Shown: positions 1-5,605, numbered from the stretch's first letter. The stretch: DNA of 8,155 nt from Alphaproteobacteria bacterium (GCA_022600235.1 JAHZKS010000057.1:1-8155), one strand, 5' to 3'. Notes: a model not told the origin generated them from the letters alone. Made by a program: numbers and translations.

Positions 1-98
1 ATCTTATATTAATTTAGACTCTTTTTTAGTTAGAAATTCCTATGCATTCATTTTATAAATCTATATGAAAATGCTTTAGTAGCACTTTATATTTCAAA

Positions 99-240
99 AG
101 ATTCTGCATCAAGCGCGGAGCAACAGAAGGCTGGACGCCAAGCGCGGAATGACAGCAGGTGTTGGAGTGTTATATGTTTGAGATTCTGCATCAAGCGCAG
201 ATCAACAACAGGCTGGACGCCAAGCACGGAGCGATAGCAA
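99..240. repeat. Degenerate intergenic repeat, two long copies of two half-units each
   Basis: Positions 99-158 and 181-240 are imperfect direct repeats with an 82-bp period; both begin AGATTCTGCATCAAGCGC. Each copy is itself two related half-units of about 28-30 bp, one with TGCATCAAGCGCGGA and one with TGGACGCCAAGCGCGGA, so four related motifs lie in a row. The block is clearly richer in GC than the surrounding DNA. Rickettsia and Wolbachia genomes carry intergenic repeats with similar wording (CAAGCGCGGAATGACA), so it is probably a member of such a dispersed family. That family assignment is from memory and would need a genome-wide search. Confidence 0.75.
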
Positions 241-310
241 AAACTTTTTAGCTTGTGTTATTTTTACAACAAACGATTTTAATCACCACACAGACAAAAA
301 TACTCCCTAC

Positions 311-327
311 CCCTTGCAGCACAAGGG
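311..327. other. Small hairpin CCCTTG-cagca-CAAGGG
   Basis: A perfect 6-bp inverted repeat with a 5-base loop. There is no T-run directly after it on either strand, so it is not a typical rho-independent terminator. It could be the decayed end of an upstream transcription unit or a structure in a leader RNA. Confidence 0.35.
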
Positions 328-421
328 ATTGAATGATCTTTATAAAAAATTATTAAGAAATTAATAACTTTACAAGAGCTAATAAATATTAAGAATACTA
401 GGGCATCTGCAACTAGAGATA

Positions 422-450
422 TTGACTTCAAACACTACCTTAAGTAGAAA
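422..450 (+). promoter_or_regulatory. Possible sigma70 promoter of the barrel gene
   Basis: TTGACT (422-427) is followed after 17 bases by TAGAAA (445-450). The -35 matches the consensus at five of six positions and the -10 at four of six. It would give a leader of about 60 nt before the ATG at 517. The AT-rich context makes chance matches common. Confidence 0.35.
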
Positions 451-516
451 TGCATACTACGATTATTAATTAACTTTAATAATCATTTTTGTTTAACTTA
501 AATATAGGAAACTATA

Positions 517-1110
517 ATGAAAAAAGTACTACTATGTGCATCATTAATAGCTCTTTCTGCATCTGCTTTCGCTAGCGACAGTGGTTTGTATGTAAGAGGT
601 GATATTGGTGCTTCTAAGATGAAACTTTCAGAGAAAGTTACACCTGCAAACAAAGTAACAAATGACACTAAGCCTGTTTACAACTTAGGTGTTGGTTACA
701 ACTTTAACGACAATTTAAGAGCTGACCTTAACGCTCAATTAAGAAATTCTGAAATTGAAAAGAATGGTCACTCTCTTAAAAACTCTGAGTACAAAAGCAA
801 AGCTGTATTTTTGAACGGTTACTACGACTTCAAAAATGACACTCTATTTACACCTTACGTAACAGCTGGTGTTGGTTTTGCTAAAAACTCAATCGAGAAA
901 TTACCTGCTGATCACACAAGCAAATCAAACACAAACTTTGCTTGGAACACAGGTGTTGGTTCAAAGGTAAACGTTTCTAAGAATGTTGATCTTGATGTTT
1001 CTTACAGATACTCAAACCTAGGAAACTTTAAGTACACAGCTTCTAACGTTGAGCACAAATTCAAAGCTAAAGCTCATGAAGTAATGGCTGGTGTAATTTA
1101 TAATTTCTAA
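517..1110 (+). CDS. Outer membrane beta-barrel protein, Adr/Omp25-like
   Basis: A 197-residue protein with a clear Sec signal peptide: Lys-Lys after the initiator, a hydrophobic stretch to about residue 16, and a likely cut after Ala-Phe-Ala at 17-19. The mature part alternates polar and hydrophobic residues in short strands separated by charged loops, as in eight-stranded outer-membrane barrels. It includes a Gly-rich strand near 57-63 and an Asn-Gly-Tyr strand near 100-106 like that of the rickettsial adhesin family. It ends in Tyr-Asn-Phe; a C-terminal aromatic residue is the usual signal for the BAM insertion machinery. The probable role is a surface porin-like or adhesin-like barrel. Rickettsial Adr1/Adr2 bind host vitronectin, but I cannot claim that here, and this protein is shorter than those. 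The start is supported by AGGAA six bases upstream. The gene stands alone and is followed by its own terminator. Confidence 0.85.
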   Translation: MKKVLLCASLIALSASAFASDSGLYVRGDIGASKMKLSEKVTPANKVTNDTKPVYNLGVGYNFNDNLRADLNAQLRNSEIEKNGHSLKNSEYKSKAVFLNGYYDFKNDTLFTPYVTAGVGFAKNSIEKLPADHTSKSNTNFAWNTGVGSKVNVSKNVDLDVSYRYSNLGNFKYTASNVEHKFKAKAHEVMAGVIYNF

Positions 1111-1134
1111 TTATAAATTCTACAGAATTTGAGA

Positions 1135-1169
1135 AAAGCCGGAGGAATCAACCCCTTCGGCTTTTTTTT
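1135..1169 (+). terminator. Rho-independent terminator, possibly bidirectional
   Basis: The stem AAAGCCGGAGG pairs with CCTTCGGCTTT (one G-T wobble) around an 8-base loop and runs into eight T's on the plus strand. It begins 24 bases after the barrel gene's stop. Read on the minus strand the same stem ends in four T's, so it may also stop transcription of the convergent gene ending at 1197. Confidence 0.88.
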
Positions 1170-1196
1170 ATTTATAATAATGACTGATCCAGATTA

Positions 1197-1442
1197 TTAT
1201 TGTTCTCCTGCTAAAGTGTCGTTGCATTCACAGAAAAATTCAACTAAACCTAGACCATCATCTTGTACAGGAAATAACTCTACTGATAATACTGTATTAT
1301 ATCCTTGCAGATCTATCGATGAACCTAAACTTGGATCTAACTCTCCTTCCTCACATACTAATTGCTCTATGTTTTCCCCATCCCCAGGAAATAAATCTTC
1401 TTCTCCACATACTAATCGCTCTACACCGACTCCATCTGTCAT
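1197..1442 (-). CDS. Small acidic protein of unknown function with an internal repeat
   Basis: An 81-residue protein that I do not recognise. It has no lysine and one arginine against many Asp and Glu, four cysteines, and no signal peptide or membrane segment. Residues from about 8 to 43 hold two copies of an 18-residue unit beginning Glu-Arg/Gln-Leu-Val-Cys and followed by an acidic stretch; the DNA shows a matching 54-bp period. The second half is a hydrophobic-acidic mixture. The start is supported by AGAGGAA, five or six bases before the ATG. It lies 30 nt downstream of the 57-residue gene, so the two are probably cotranscribed as the last members of the minus-strand series. An overlapping plus-strand frame from 1129 has only a TTG start inside the terminator and looks spurious. 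Confidence 0.6.
   Translation of the reverse strand: MTDGVGVERLVCGEEDLFPGDGENIEQLVCEEGELDPSLGSSIDLQGYNTVLSVELFPVQDDGLGLVEFFCECNDTLAGEQ
1352..1423 (-). repeat. 54-bp period repeat core in the 81-residue gene
   Basis: CACATACTAATTGCTCTA at 1352-1369 recurs at 1406-1423 with one difference (plus-strand wording). The spacing of 54 bp is 18 codons, so the duplication keeps the frame. The bases between the two cores have diverged, so the duplication is not recent. Confidence 0.75.
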
Positions 1443-1472
1443 ATTTTTCCTCTAACTTGTAAGACAAAGATT

Positions 1473-1646
1473 CTATATATTCACTTCTTCACTTCTTGTC
1501 GTATCTATTCCCACAAGAACTAAACCTTCTTCTAGAAGATTACCATCTAGTAATAGAATTTGTTCTGGGTGAAGTAATAACTGAACATCACTACCTTGTA
1601 GACCTTGATTGCCAAAAACTTGTAAATTGTTCCAAGAATTACACAT
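1473..1646 (-). CDS. 57-residue microprotein, unknown function
   Basis: A short frame running from ATG at 1646 to TAG at 1473. It encodes 57 residues: a Cys-Asn-Ser-Trp start, a Leu/Gln/Gly-rich middle with several consecutive leucines near residues 23-25 and 31-33, and an end Glu-Glu-Val-Asn-Ile. It has no lysine and is acidic. The case for it being real is the AGAGG ribosome binding site six bases before the ATG, the same orientation as all its neighbours, and the 30-nt gap to the next gene, which also has a good ribosome binding site. Its Leu/Gly/acidic mix resembles that of the 81-residue protein downstream, so the two may be related or work together. I do not recognise the family. An ATG three bases before the chosen one is in another frame. 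Confidence 0.55.
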   Translation of the reverse strand: MCNSWNNLQVFGNQGLQGSDVQLLLHPEQILLLDGNLLEEGLVLVGIDTTRSEEVNI

Positions 1647-1683
1647 AGCATACCTCTAGAATATTTATTTTAAATTAGTAGCA

Positions 1684-1706
1684 CACCATTAATATTAACA
1701 ATGGTG
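1684..1706. promoter_or_regulatory. 7-bp inverted repeat upstream of the 57-residue gene
   Basis: CACCATT and AATGGTG form a perfect inverted repeat with a 9-base AT spacer, 38 bases upstream of the ATG at 1646. There is no T-run after it, so an operator or an mRNA leader hairpin is more likely than a terminator. No regulator can be named. Confidence 0.35.
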
Positions 1707-1768
1707 AAACAATTTAAAAAGATTATTCGATCAACTTCATGATTTACAGTTAAATTACACTGGGTAAG

Positions 1769-1796
1769 ATTGCAAAGAACACTCACCTTTTGCAAT
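1769..1796. other. 8-bp inverted repeat ATTGCAAA/TTTGCAAT
   Basis: A perfect 8-bp inverted repeat with a 12-base spacer in the 246-nt gap between the 243-residue and 57-residue genes. On the plus strand it is followed by TTTTG, a weak terminator-like tail, but no plus-strand gene precedes it. On the minus strand it could be a leader hairpin or a protein-binding site. Confidence 0.35.
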
Positions 1797-1892
1797 TTTG
1801 ATAAATGAAACTATACAAATTCGGGGTACAGACGCGTTTCTACCGTAGTTATATACTCCGCTTATCAGGAATCATATAAAGATGGTGTCTTA

Positions 1893-2624
1893 TTAATGAG
1901 TATCCTCTTGATTACCACAGTCACCTGCCGTATCTTTAAGCTCATCATCTTCCACAAAACACCAATCATCTGCTTCTGTTTCTGCTTTTGTTTCTGCTTT
2001 TGCAGCTGCTGCAGCTGCTGCATCCGCTTCTTTCGATTCTTTTATTGCTTTTTTTAAATCCATAACTTTTTGTTTTAATGCTGCTTTAGCTTCTGCTTTC
2101 GCTGCTGCTGCTGCTTTCGCTTCTGCTTTCGCTGCTGCTGCTGCTTTAGCTGCTGCTTCCCTTTCTTTTGCTTCTGCTTCTGCTTCTGCTTTAGCTGCTG
2201 CTTCTTCCGCTGCTTTTGCCTCTTCAAATTCTTTAGATATATCTTCCCAATCATCGATATTTTCTGCCGCTGCTGCTGCCGCAGCTGGTGCTGGTGCTGG
2301 TGCTTCCTGAAGATTGTGGTTTTCTGCCGCTGCTTCTGCCGCTGCTTCTGCCTTTGCTTCTGCCAGATCCTTTTGCACTTTACTCAAGAATGATTTTATG
2401 TCATTCATCAATGGACTAATAGTAGGATTTGCTCCTGCTGCTGCCGCAGCTGGTGCTTCTTCATCATTAGCGTCATTATTTTCTGCTGCTGCAGCGGCTG
2501 CCACAGCTGGTGCTTCTTCATCATCAGCGGCATTATTTTCTGCTGCTGCAGCGGCTGCTTTTTCTTCTTCTTGTTTATTTTTGCTCTGTTTATTTTTGTT
2601 CTGTTTATTTTTGCGTCTTCCCAT
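1893..2624 (-). CDS. Alanine-rich, highly charged low-complexity protein
   Basis: A 243-residue protein of which about a third is alanine. It opens with Met-Gly-Arg-Arg and a Lys/Asn/Gln-rich head (residues 1-22). Two 19-residue repeats of polyalanine plus Glu-Asn-Asn and Asp-Glu-Glu-Ala-Pro follow. A short non-repetitive segment near 67-90 (Pro-Thr-Ile-Ser-Pro and a Lys/Leu helix) comes next, then more Ala-Pro and poly-Ala. A long Ala/Glu/Lys region (about 130-185) is likely to form a single continuous charged helix, and the acidic tail contains Trp-Cys-Phe. There is no signal peptide or membrane segment. The start shares Met-Gly-Arg with two other proteins of the cluster, but its ribosome binding site is weak (only TTGGT lies upstream). 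It is separated from the gene before it by 263 nt, so it may have its own promoter. The family is unknown; the helix resembles artificial-looking ER/K-type helices, which is a resemblance only. Confidence 0.7.
   Translation of the reverse strand: MGRRKNKQNKNKQSKNKQEEEKAAAAAAENNAADDEEAPAVAAAAAAENNDANDEEAPAAAAAGANPTISPLMNDIKSFLSKVQKDLAEAKAEAAAEAAAENHNLQEAPAPAPAAAAAAAENIDDWEDISKEFEEAKAAEEAAAKAEAEAEAKEREAAAKAAAAAKAEAKAAAAAKAEAKAALKQKVMDLKKAIKESKEADAAAAAAAKAETKAETEADDWCFVEDDELKDTAGDCGNQEDTH
2090..2149 (-). repeat. 30-bp tandem repeat coding a 10-residue Ala/Lys/Glu unit
   Basis: Two adjacent copies (2090-2119 and 2120-2149) of a 30-bp unit within the 243-residue gene, differing by at most a base or two. 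Each codes a ten-residue Ala-Lys-Ala-Glu-type unit, so copy-number change keeps the frame. Confidence 0.75.
2449..2562 (-). repeat. 57-bp tandem repeat coding a 19-residue unit
   Basis: Two adjacent copies, 2449-2505 and 2506-2562, each coding a 19-residue unit made of a poly-Ala run, Glu-Asn-Asn, an acidic stretch and Ala-Pro. The second copy differs from the first at only a few bases, so this is a fairly recent in-frame duplication in the N-terminal part of the 243-residue protein. Confidence 0.82.
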
Positions 2625-2782
2625 AATAATACCAATTTTTAATTTGTTTAATTCACATCTTTTTATAGAGTTTAAAAATTAGAAACAACTAATAATTCGG
2701 CATTTATATAGGCATGAGTGTATTATTTTATCTAGACTTTTTAATCTGTGTTTTATTTGAGACAACCCCTTTTATTAAGGCT

Positions 2783-2800
2783 GCTAATCTTAAGATGAGC
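2783..2800. promoter_or_regulatory. 18-bp imperfect palindrome
   Basis: GCTAATCTTAAGATGAGC is symmetric except for one mismatched pair and has the perfect core ATCTTAAGAT. It lies in the 263-nt gap between the genes ending at 2888 and starting at 2624. Such dyads are typical of dimeric repressor sites, but no regulator is evident. A T-run a few bases beyond it on the plus strand has no plus-strand gene to serve. Confidence 0.3.
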
Positions 2801-2887
2801 TAATATTTTTTACGCGACAATTAGAAGAAATAATATAGGAGCATCAGGCAATATAGGGCTTAAGTATACATTTTAAGAAAGGTTTGA

Positions 2888-3304
2888 TTAACCCTCTACA
2901 TCTAGTGGCAGAACATTAAATATATTGCCTCCTCTAATCACCCCTACTGCAGTATCTAGAGATTCACCTCCAACCTCTTCAATTTGAGGCTCTTCTCCAT
3001 CAATTATTTGCTGTAAAGTACATGTAACCCCTGTTTGTGTATTTTCAAAAATATCACTTTCAGAAAAATCGTGCCCAAGCAAAAATGTTACCAAATCAAC
3101 ATATGAATATAATGTTCCATCAGGAGGGTAGTAATATATCTCGGTATCGGTAGCTAGATCTGGCAGTTCGTTAACAAAAGGAGGAGCCACTGGAAACATC
3201 CATTCCAGAGCATCATCTGGGGCTACTGGAGGAATATACGGAACTTCATCTGGAATTAATGGAACTACTTCAGGAAAAGGAAGTATTAAAGAAGAAACAG
3301 CCAT
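2888..3304 (-). CDS. Acidic protein with Pro-rich N-terminus and small folded core
   Basis: A 138-residue protein with no lysine and a single arginine (residue 124). Residues 1-61 are rich in proline with hydrophobic residues and Asp/Glu, probably extended. Residues 53-105 look folded: a Tyr-Tyr-Tyr-Pro-Pro-Asp-Gly turn at 57-63, then Tyr-Ser-Tyr-Val-Asp-Leu-Val-Thr-Phe-Leu-Leu-Gly at 66-77. This order recalls the hairpin-plus-helix of methyl-CpG-binding (MBD) domains, though the conserved Arg finger has no equivalent. The rest is acidic. Unlike its neighbours it has no alanine tracts. GGGTGG lies three to eight bases upstream of the ATG and supports the start. A 142-nt AT-rich gap precedes it, with a perfect TATAAT on the minus strand at 3357-3362 but no good -35. 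It has no signal peptide. Function unknown. Confidence 0.65.
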   Translation of the reverse strand: MAVSSLILPFPEVVPLIPDEVPYIPPVAPDDALEWMFPVAPPFVNELPDLATDTEIYYYPPDGTLYSYVDLVTFLLGHDFSESDIFENTQTGVTCTLQQIIDGEEPQIEEVGGESLDTAVGVIRGGNIFNVLPLDVEG

Positions 3305-3446
3305 AACACCACCCCAGATAAAACCTTTTATATTTTATATAATTGTACCTGAAAAAATTATATTTTGATAAAATAAAAACAAACCTCAATTTTTTTGTAA
3401 ATATTTTTGAATAATGTGATTTTGAAACCAAAACTCAATTTAGCTA

Positions 3447-3833
3447 CTACAAAACATCATCATCTCCAAATAGTTCGGCATCTAATGCCATTGCTAATGC
3501 TAAACCAGGTGGAAGTTCTGAGCCAAGAGATGCTTGTGCTTCTTCTTGTGTGCCAGGTATAGCATTTGTTACTGCAGCTTGTGCTTCTTCTCGTGCCGCA
3601 GCTTGCTCTTCTTTAATCGACTCAACCAAGATTGATCTTTGTCTTGATAGCTCTACTATGAGAGTAGATTCTTTTGCAAGTAAAGTAGATAATCTATCTG
3701 CAAGTTCAGCTCTTACTTCTTCATTTGGAGCAGCGACGGCAGCGGCTGCTTGCCCTTGCTCTTCATGTTCAACAGGCTGCTCGAGTTTCTTTTCTTGGTC
3801 AGTCCTATTTCTTCGTTTTTCTTTTCTACACAT
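3447..3833 (-). CDS. Small coiled-coil, alanine/glutamate-rich protein
   Basis: A 128-residue protein of unknown family. Residues 1-20 are strongly basic (Cys-Arg-Lys-Glu-Lys-Arg-Arg-Asn-Arg), then an acidic stretch, a poly-Ala/Val run (29-35), a long amphipathic helix from about 38 to 90 with leucine/isoleucine heptad spacing (a likely coiled coil), two Glu-Glu-Ala-Gln-Ala motifs (82-86 and 97-101), and a hydrophobic/acidic end Leu-Phe-Gly-Asp-Asp-Asp-Val-Leu. The ribosome binding site is modest (AGAG about seven bases before the ATG). It starts 27 nt after the 228-residue coiled-coil gene stops, so the two are probably made from one transcript and might pair through their coils; that is inference. 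A plus-strand frame across the same DNA is an antisense shadow of the Ala/Glu codons. Confidence 0.65.
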   Translation of the reverse strand: MCRKEKRRNRTDQEKKLEQPVEHEEQGQAAAAVAAPNEEVRAELADRLSTLLAKESTLIVELSRQRSILVESIKEEQAAAREEAQAAVTNAIPGTQEEAQASLGSELPPGLALAMALDAELFGDDDVL

Positions 3834-3860
3834 ATATACTCTATTTACTTAATTACTATC

Positions 3861-4547
3861 TTAACATGACGACTCGTTATTTTGACCTGATAACTCGCAT
3901 TCATCCTCATCGTCAACCACTTCATGATATTGTTCGAGCGTAGGCGTAAGAGTAGATGCGATCCCACCTTCATCTTCTGCTTCCGCGGCGGCTGCTGCTG
4001 CTTCCTGCACAGACTCATCTTGATCATTAGTCTCTTCTGACGATGACTCCAATTCAGACTTTAATTTTTTTAATTTTGACTGATTATTTATTATCTGAAG
4101 ATTAAGCCACCCCAATCTTTGGAGTGATGATGCTTCTTCGTTTTCTGCATGATTTAACTCTTTTTCCAGTTCTCTAATATTTTCTTCAGTCTGTTCAATT
4201 AGAGCTTCTAAGGTTAGCTTTTTATTATTAGATTCTAAATATTCTAACTGAGCTTTTAACTTCTCTAAATCATCTTTTTTTCTTTTCAACAACTCTTCTT
4301 TTGTATTCTTTTCTCTGTCCATTATTTCCAGATTAGAATTTGATTCCTGCAATTGCACTGAGATCCATTCTGAGCTATCGTGCAATGCTTCAGATTCAAG
4401 CTGTATTGAGAGTATTTTTATTTGATACCTTTTAAAGCTTAAGCCATTAGTTTCGATATTAAGCTCTTCTATCTCTACTTCTAAAGATTTGATTCGATTT
4501 TTTAATAAAAGAATATTTTTAATAATTCTTGTTTTTTTTGCCGGCAT
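3861..4547 (-). CDS. Coiled-coil protein with acidic tail, unknown function
   Basis: A 228-residue protein dominated by coiled-coil sequence: a basic start (Pro-Ala-Lys-Lys-Thr-Arg), heptad-like Leu/Ile spacing at about 10-33, a longer Lys/Glu-rich coil at about 65-137, and another at 143-170. A poly-Ala run (183-188) then leads to an acidic, Ser/Asn-rich tail ending in Ser-Ser-Cys. General resemblance to SMC-like or tropomyosin-like coils is composition only and does not define a family. There is no signal peptide or membrane span. The start is supported by AAGGGAA about six bases upstream of the ATG. It lies 49 nt after the 58-residue gene and 27 nt before the 128-residue coiled-coil gene, consistent with one operon. 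It could be a structural or scaffold protein, or an effector with a eukaryote-like coil. Confidence 0.7.
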   Translation of the reverse strand: MPAKKTRIIKNILLLKNRIKSLEVEIEELNIETNGLSFKRYQIKILSIQLESEALHDSSEWISVQLQESNSNLEIMDREKNTKEELLKRKKDDLEKLKAQLEYLESNNKKLTLEALIEQTEENIRELEKELNHAENEEASSLQRLGWLNLQIINNQSKLKKLKSELESSSEETNDQDESVQEAAAAAAEAEDEGGIASTLTPTLEQYHEVVDDEDECELSGQNNESSC

Positions 4548-4596
4548 ATAATTCCCTTTTTTCTTTTTTTAGTAATTTATCTATTATCTATAATTA

Positions 4597-4773
4597 TCAG
4601 ATATGAGTTTCTAGCGCTCCTATAGGCACTTGATTAACCCAATCATCATAACCATTATACGTTTCAGTTTGCTCACCTCCAGATGCTGCATCAGCTTCCT
4701 CAGAGCTTTCAATAATTTCTGGATGCCCCTCTATAGGCAAGCATTCCTCTTCATTATCTTTATTTTTTGACAT
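4597..4773 (-). CDS. 58-residue acidic microprotein
   Basis: A short frame with ATG at 4773 and TGA at 4597. The ribosome binding site GAGGAG, five bases before the ATG, is one of the best in the cluster. The protein starts Met-Ser-Lys-Asn-Lys, becomes acidic (a Glu-Glu-Glu-Cys stretch at 8-11), holds an Ala/Gly patch (29-33), then a Tyr-Asn-Gly-Tyr-Asp-Asp-Trp segment (39-45). Pro-Ile occurs twice, at 13-14 and 50-51, each time within the DNA word TGCCTATAG (reading strand). It stands 28 nt beyond the ancestral stop of the gene upstream, so before the truncation described here the two genes were tightly linked. No family is recognised, and there is no membrane segment or signal peptide. Confidence 0.6.
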   Translation of the reverse strand: MSKNKDNEEECLPIEGHPEIIESSEEADAASGGEQTETYNGYDDWVNQVPIGALETHI

Positions 4774-4801
4774 TAATTCTCCTCAATTTATTGTTAATTT
4801 A

Positions 4802-4963
4802 TTACGCAGCAAGATCTCCTCCTGACCCTTCTCCTGCAAAATTATTATCTCCTCCTGAGAAACCCGCTGCCTGAGCCTCGGGCACTTCATAGGAATCATC
4901 CTCTTCATCAAGAGTTTCATTGTTTGCAGAATCACATATCCTTGCATAACTTAGAGCTGATGC
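4802..4963 (-). pseudogene. Orphaned C-terminal coding tail of the 213-residue gene
   Basis: Directly after the TAA at 4964-4966 the same frame stays open for 53 codons to TAA at 4802-4804. The first 24 codons are the second copy of the 75-bp duplication. The last 29 are unique: Tyr-Glu-Val-Pro, then a Gly/Ala/Asp-rich end finishing Gly-Gly-Asp-Leu-Ala-Ala. This is what the gene would have encoded before the duplication made the stop. No ATG or ribosome binding site lies inside, so it should be silent unless the stop is read through. Confidence 0.8.
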
Positions 4964-5039
4964 TTAGGAATCATCCTCTTCATCAAGAGTTTCATTGTTT
5001 GCAGAATCACATATCCTTGCATAACTTAGAGCTGATGCT
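4890..5039 (-). repeat. Perfect 75-bp tandem duplication
   Basis: Positions 4890-4964 and 4965-5039 are identical over all 75 bases and directly adjacent; the match ends at both outer borders. Seventy-five is 25 codons, so the frame is kept. The junction codon combines two bases of a Tyr codon (TAT) with the last base of a Leu codon (TTA), giving TAA. The complete identity says it is recent. Confidence 0.95.
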
Positions 5040-5605
5040 AATGCAGATGCAGCTGCTTCTGCTTCTGCTTCTTCTGCCCACTTTACCTCTAAACTACTCT
5101 TATCACAAAAGACAGAAGCAAAAGGGCCATCTTCTAAATTAACATACATCGTTGAATGTTCAGACAATGCTTCTATAATTGCCATCTTCTTTCCTAGTTC
5201 TGCTTTTTGATCCTCCGTTAATGCCGCTGCTGCTGCCACAGCTGATTCCGCTTCCTCTACTGGTGCTGCTGCCTTTACTGCTGGTTCTGACGGAACTTCT
5301 GCTTCTGAAGCGACAGTATCTTCATCTACAGTAGATTTCAATTTTAATTCAGAAATCCTAGAATAGTCCCCCATAAAATCTACGCTAGCAACAATCGTCG
5401 AAATCTGTATTGATTTATCTTCTTCAATGGCCTTTTCTTTTTCCTCCTCAGCTGAAGTAGGTGTCTCTACTGCTGCTGGTGCGGCTTCTGATGATTGTGC
5501 TTCTGGTGCTTGTGCCTCCCCTTCTTCCTCTACTGCTGCTTGTGCTGCTTTCTTTTTCTCTGCTTGACGCTGTTTTTTAGTTTTTGGTTTAAGTTGTCTA
5601 CCCAT
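4964..5605 (-). CDS. Ala/Glu-rich protein, truncated by a duplication-made stop
   Basis: A 213-residue product from ATG at 5605. The head is Met-Gly-Arg and Lys/Gln-rich (1-19), followed by Ala/Glu/Pro low complexity to about 60. A less biased segment at 62-92 (Ile-Gln-Ile-Ser-Thr and Phe-Met-Gly-Asp-Tyr) comes next, then another Ala/Val/Glu stretch, and a possibly folded segment at 130-177 including Phe-Cys-Asp-Lys and Val-Lys-Trp. The Ala/Glu helix and acidic end Asp-Glu-Glu-Asp-Asp-Ser complete it. A GTG at 5638 would add eleven residues, but AAGG abuts it with no spacing. The ATG is preferred because two other cluster proteins also begin Met-Gly-Arg, although its own ribosome binding site is weak (ACGGAA). 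The former C-terminus of 29 residues is cut off by the 75-bp duplication, so the gene may be impaired. Family unknown. Confidence 0.65.
   Translation of the reverse strand: MGRQLKPKTKKQRQAEKKKAAQAAVEEEGEAQAPEAQSSEAAPAAVETPTSAEEEKEKAIEEDKSIQISTIVASVDFMGDYSRISELKLKSTVDEDTVASEAEVPSEPAVKAAAPVEEAESAVAAAAALTEDQKAELGKKMAIIEALSEHSTMYVNLEDGPFASVFCDKSSLEVKWAEEAEAEAAASALASALSYARICDSANNETLDEEDDS

Larger units (their letters stand above)
1..516. other. Non-coding region upstream of the barrel gene
   Basis: No open reading frame with a credible start and ribosome binding site was found on either strand. The region holds the GC-richer repeat block at 99-240, a 6-bp GC-containing hairpin at 311-327, an AT-only inverted repeat near 349-366 (TTATTAA/TTAATAA), and the promoter and leader of the gene starting at 517. 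The ribosome binding site AGGAA lies at 506-510, six bases before that ATG. Confidence 0.7.

Noticed and set aside
99..240. CRISPR-like array
   Set aside because: Only two long copies with internal half-units are present, the copies are imperfect, there are no regular spacers, and no cas gene is in view.
1129..1455. Plus-strand frame of 108 residues overlapping the 81-residue gene
   Set aside because: Its start is a TTG inside the terminator stem and it has no ribosome binding site. Its Ser/Pro/Thr/Asn-rich composition is what the reverse of an acidic, repeat-bearing minus-strand gene gives.
1893..2624. Histone H1-like or other named Ala/Lys-rich DNA-binding protein
   Set aside because: The resemblance is only compositional. 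Acidic residues are as common as basic ones, and there is no recognisable Ser/Thr-Pro-Lys-Lys pattern or globular domain.
2314..2682. Plus-strand Ala/Ser/Phe-rich frame with apparent hydrophobic segments
   Set aside because: It is antisense to the Ala/Glu/Lys codons of the 243-residue gene. The apparent membrane stretches come from reverse-read GCN and GAA codons.
3305..3446. Strong promoter before the 138-residue gene
   Set aside because: A perfect TATAAT exists at 3357-3362 on the minus strand but no acceptable -35 lies 16-18 bases upstream; in DNA this AT-rich the -10 alone is weak evidence.
4924..5142. Plus-strand frame with a repeated His/Leu-rich segment
   Set aside because: It is the antisense reading of the 75-bp duplication, and the repeat is explained by that duplication.
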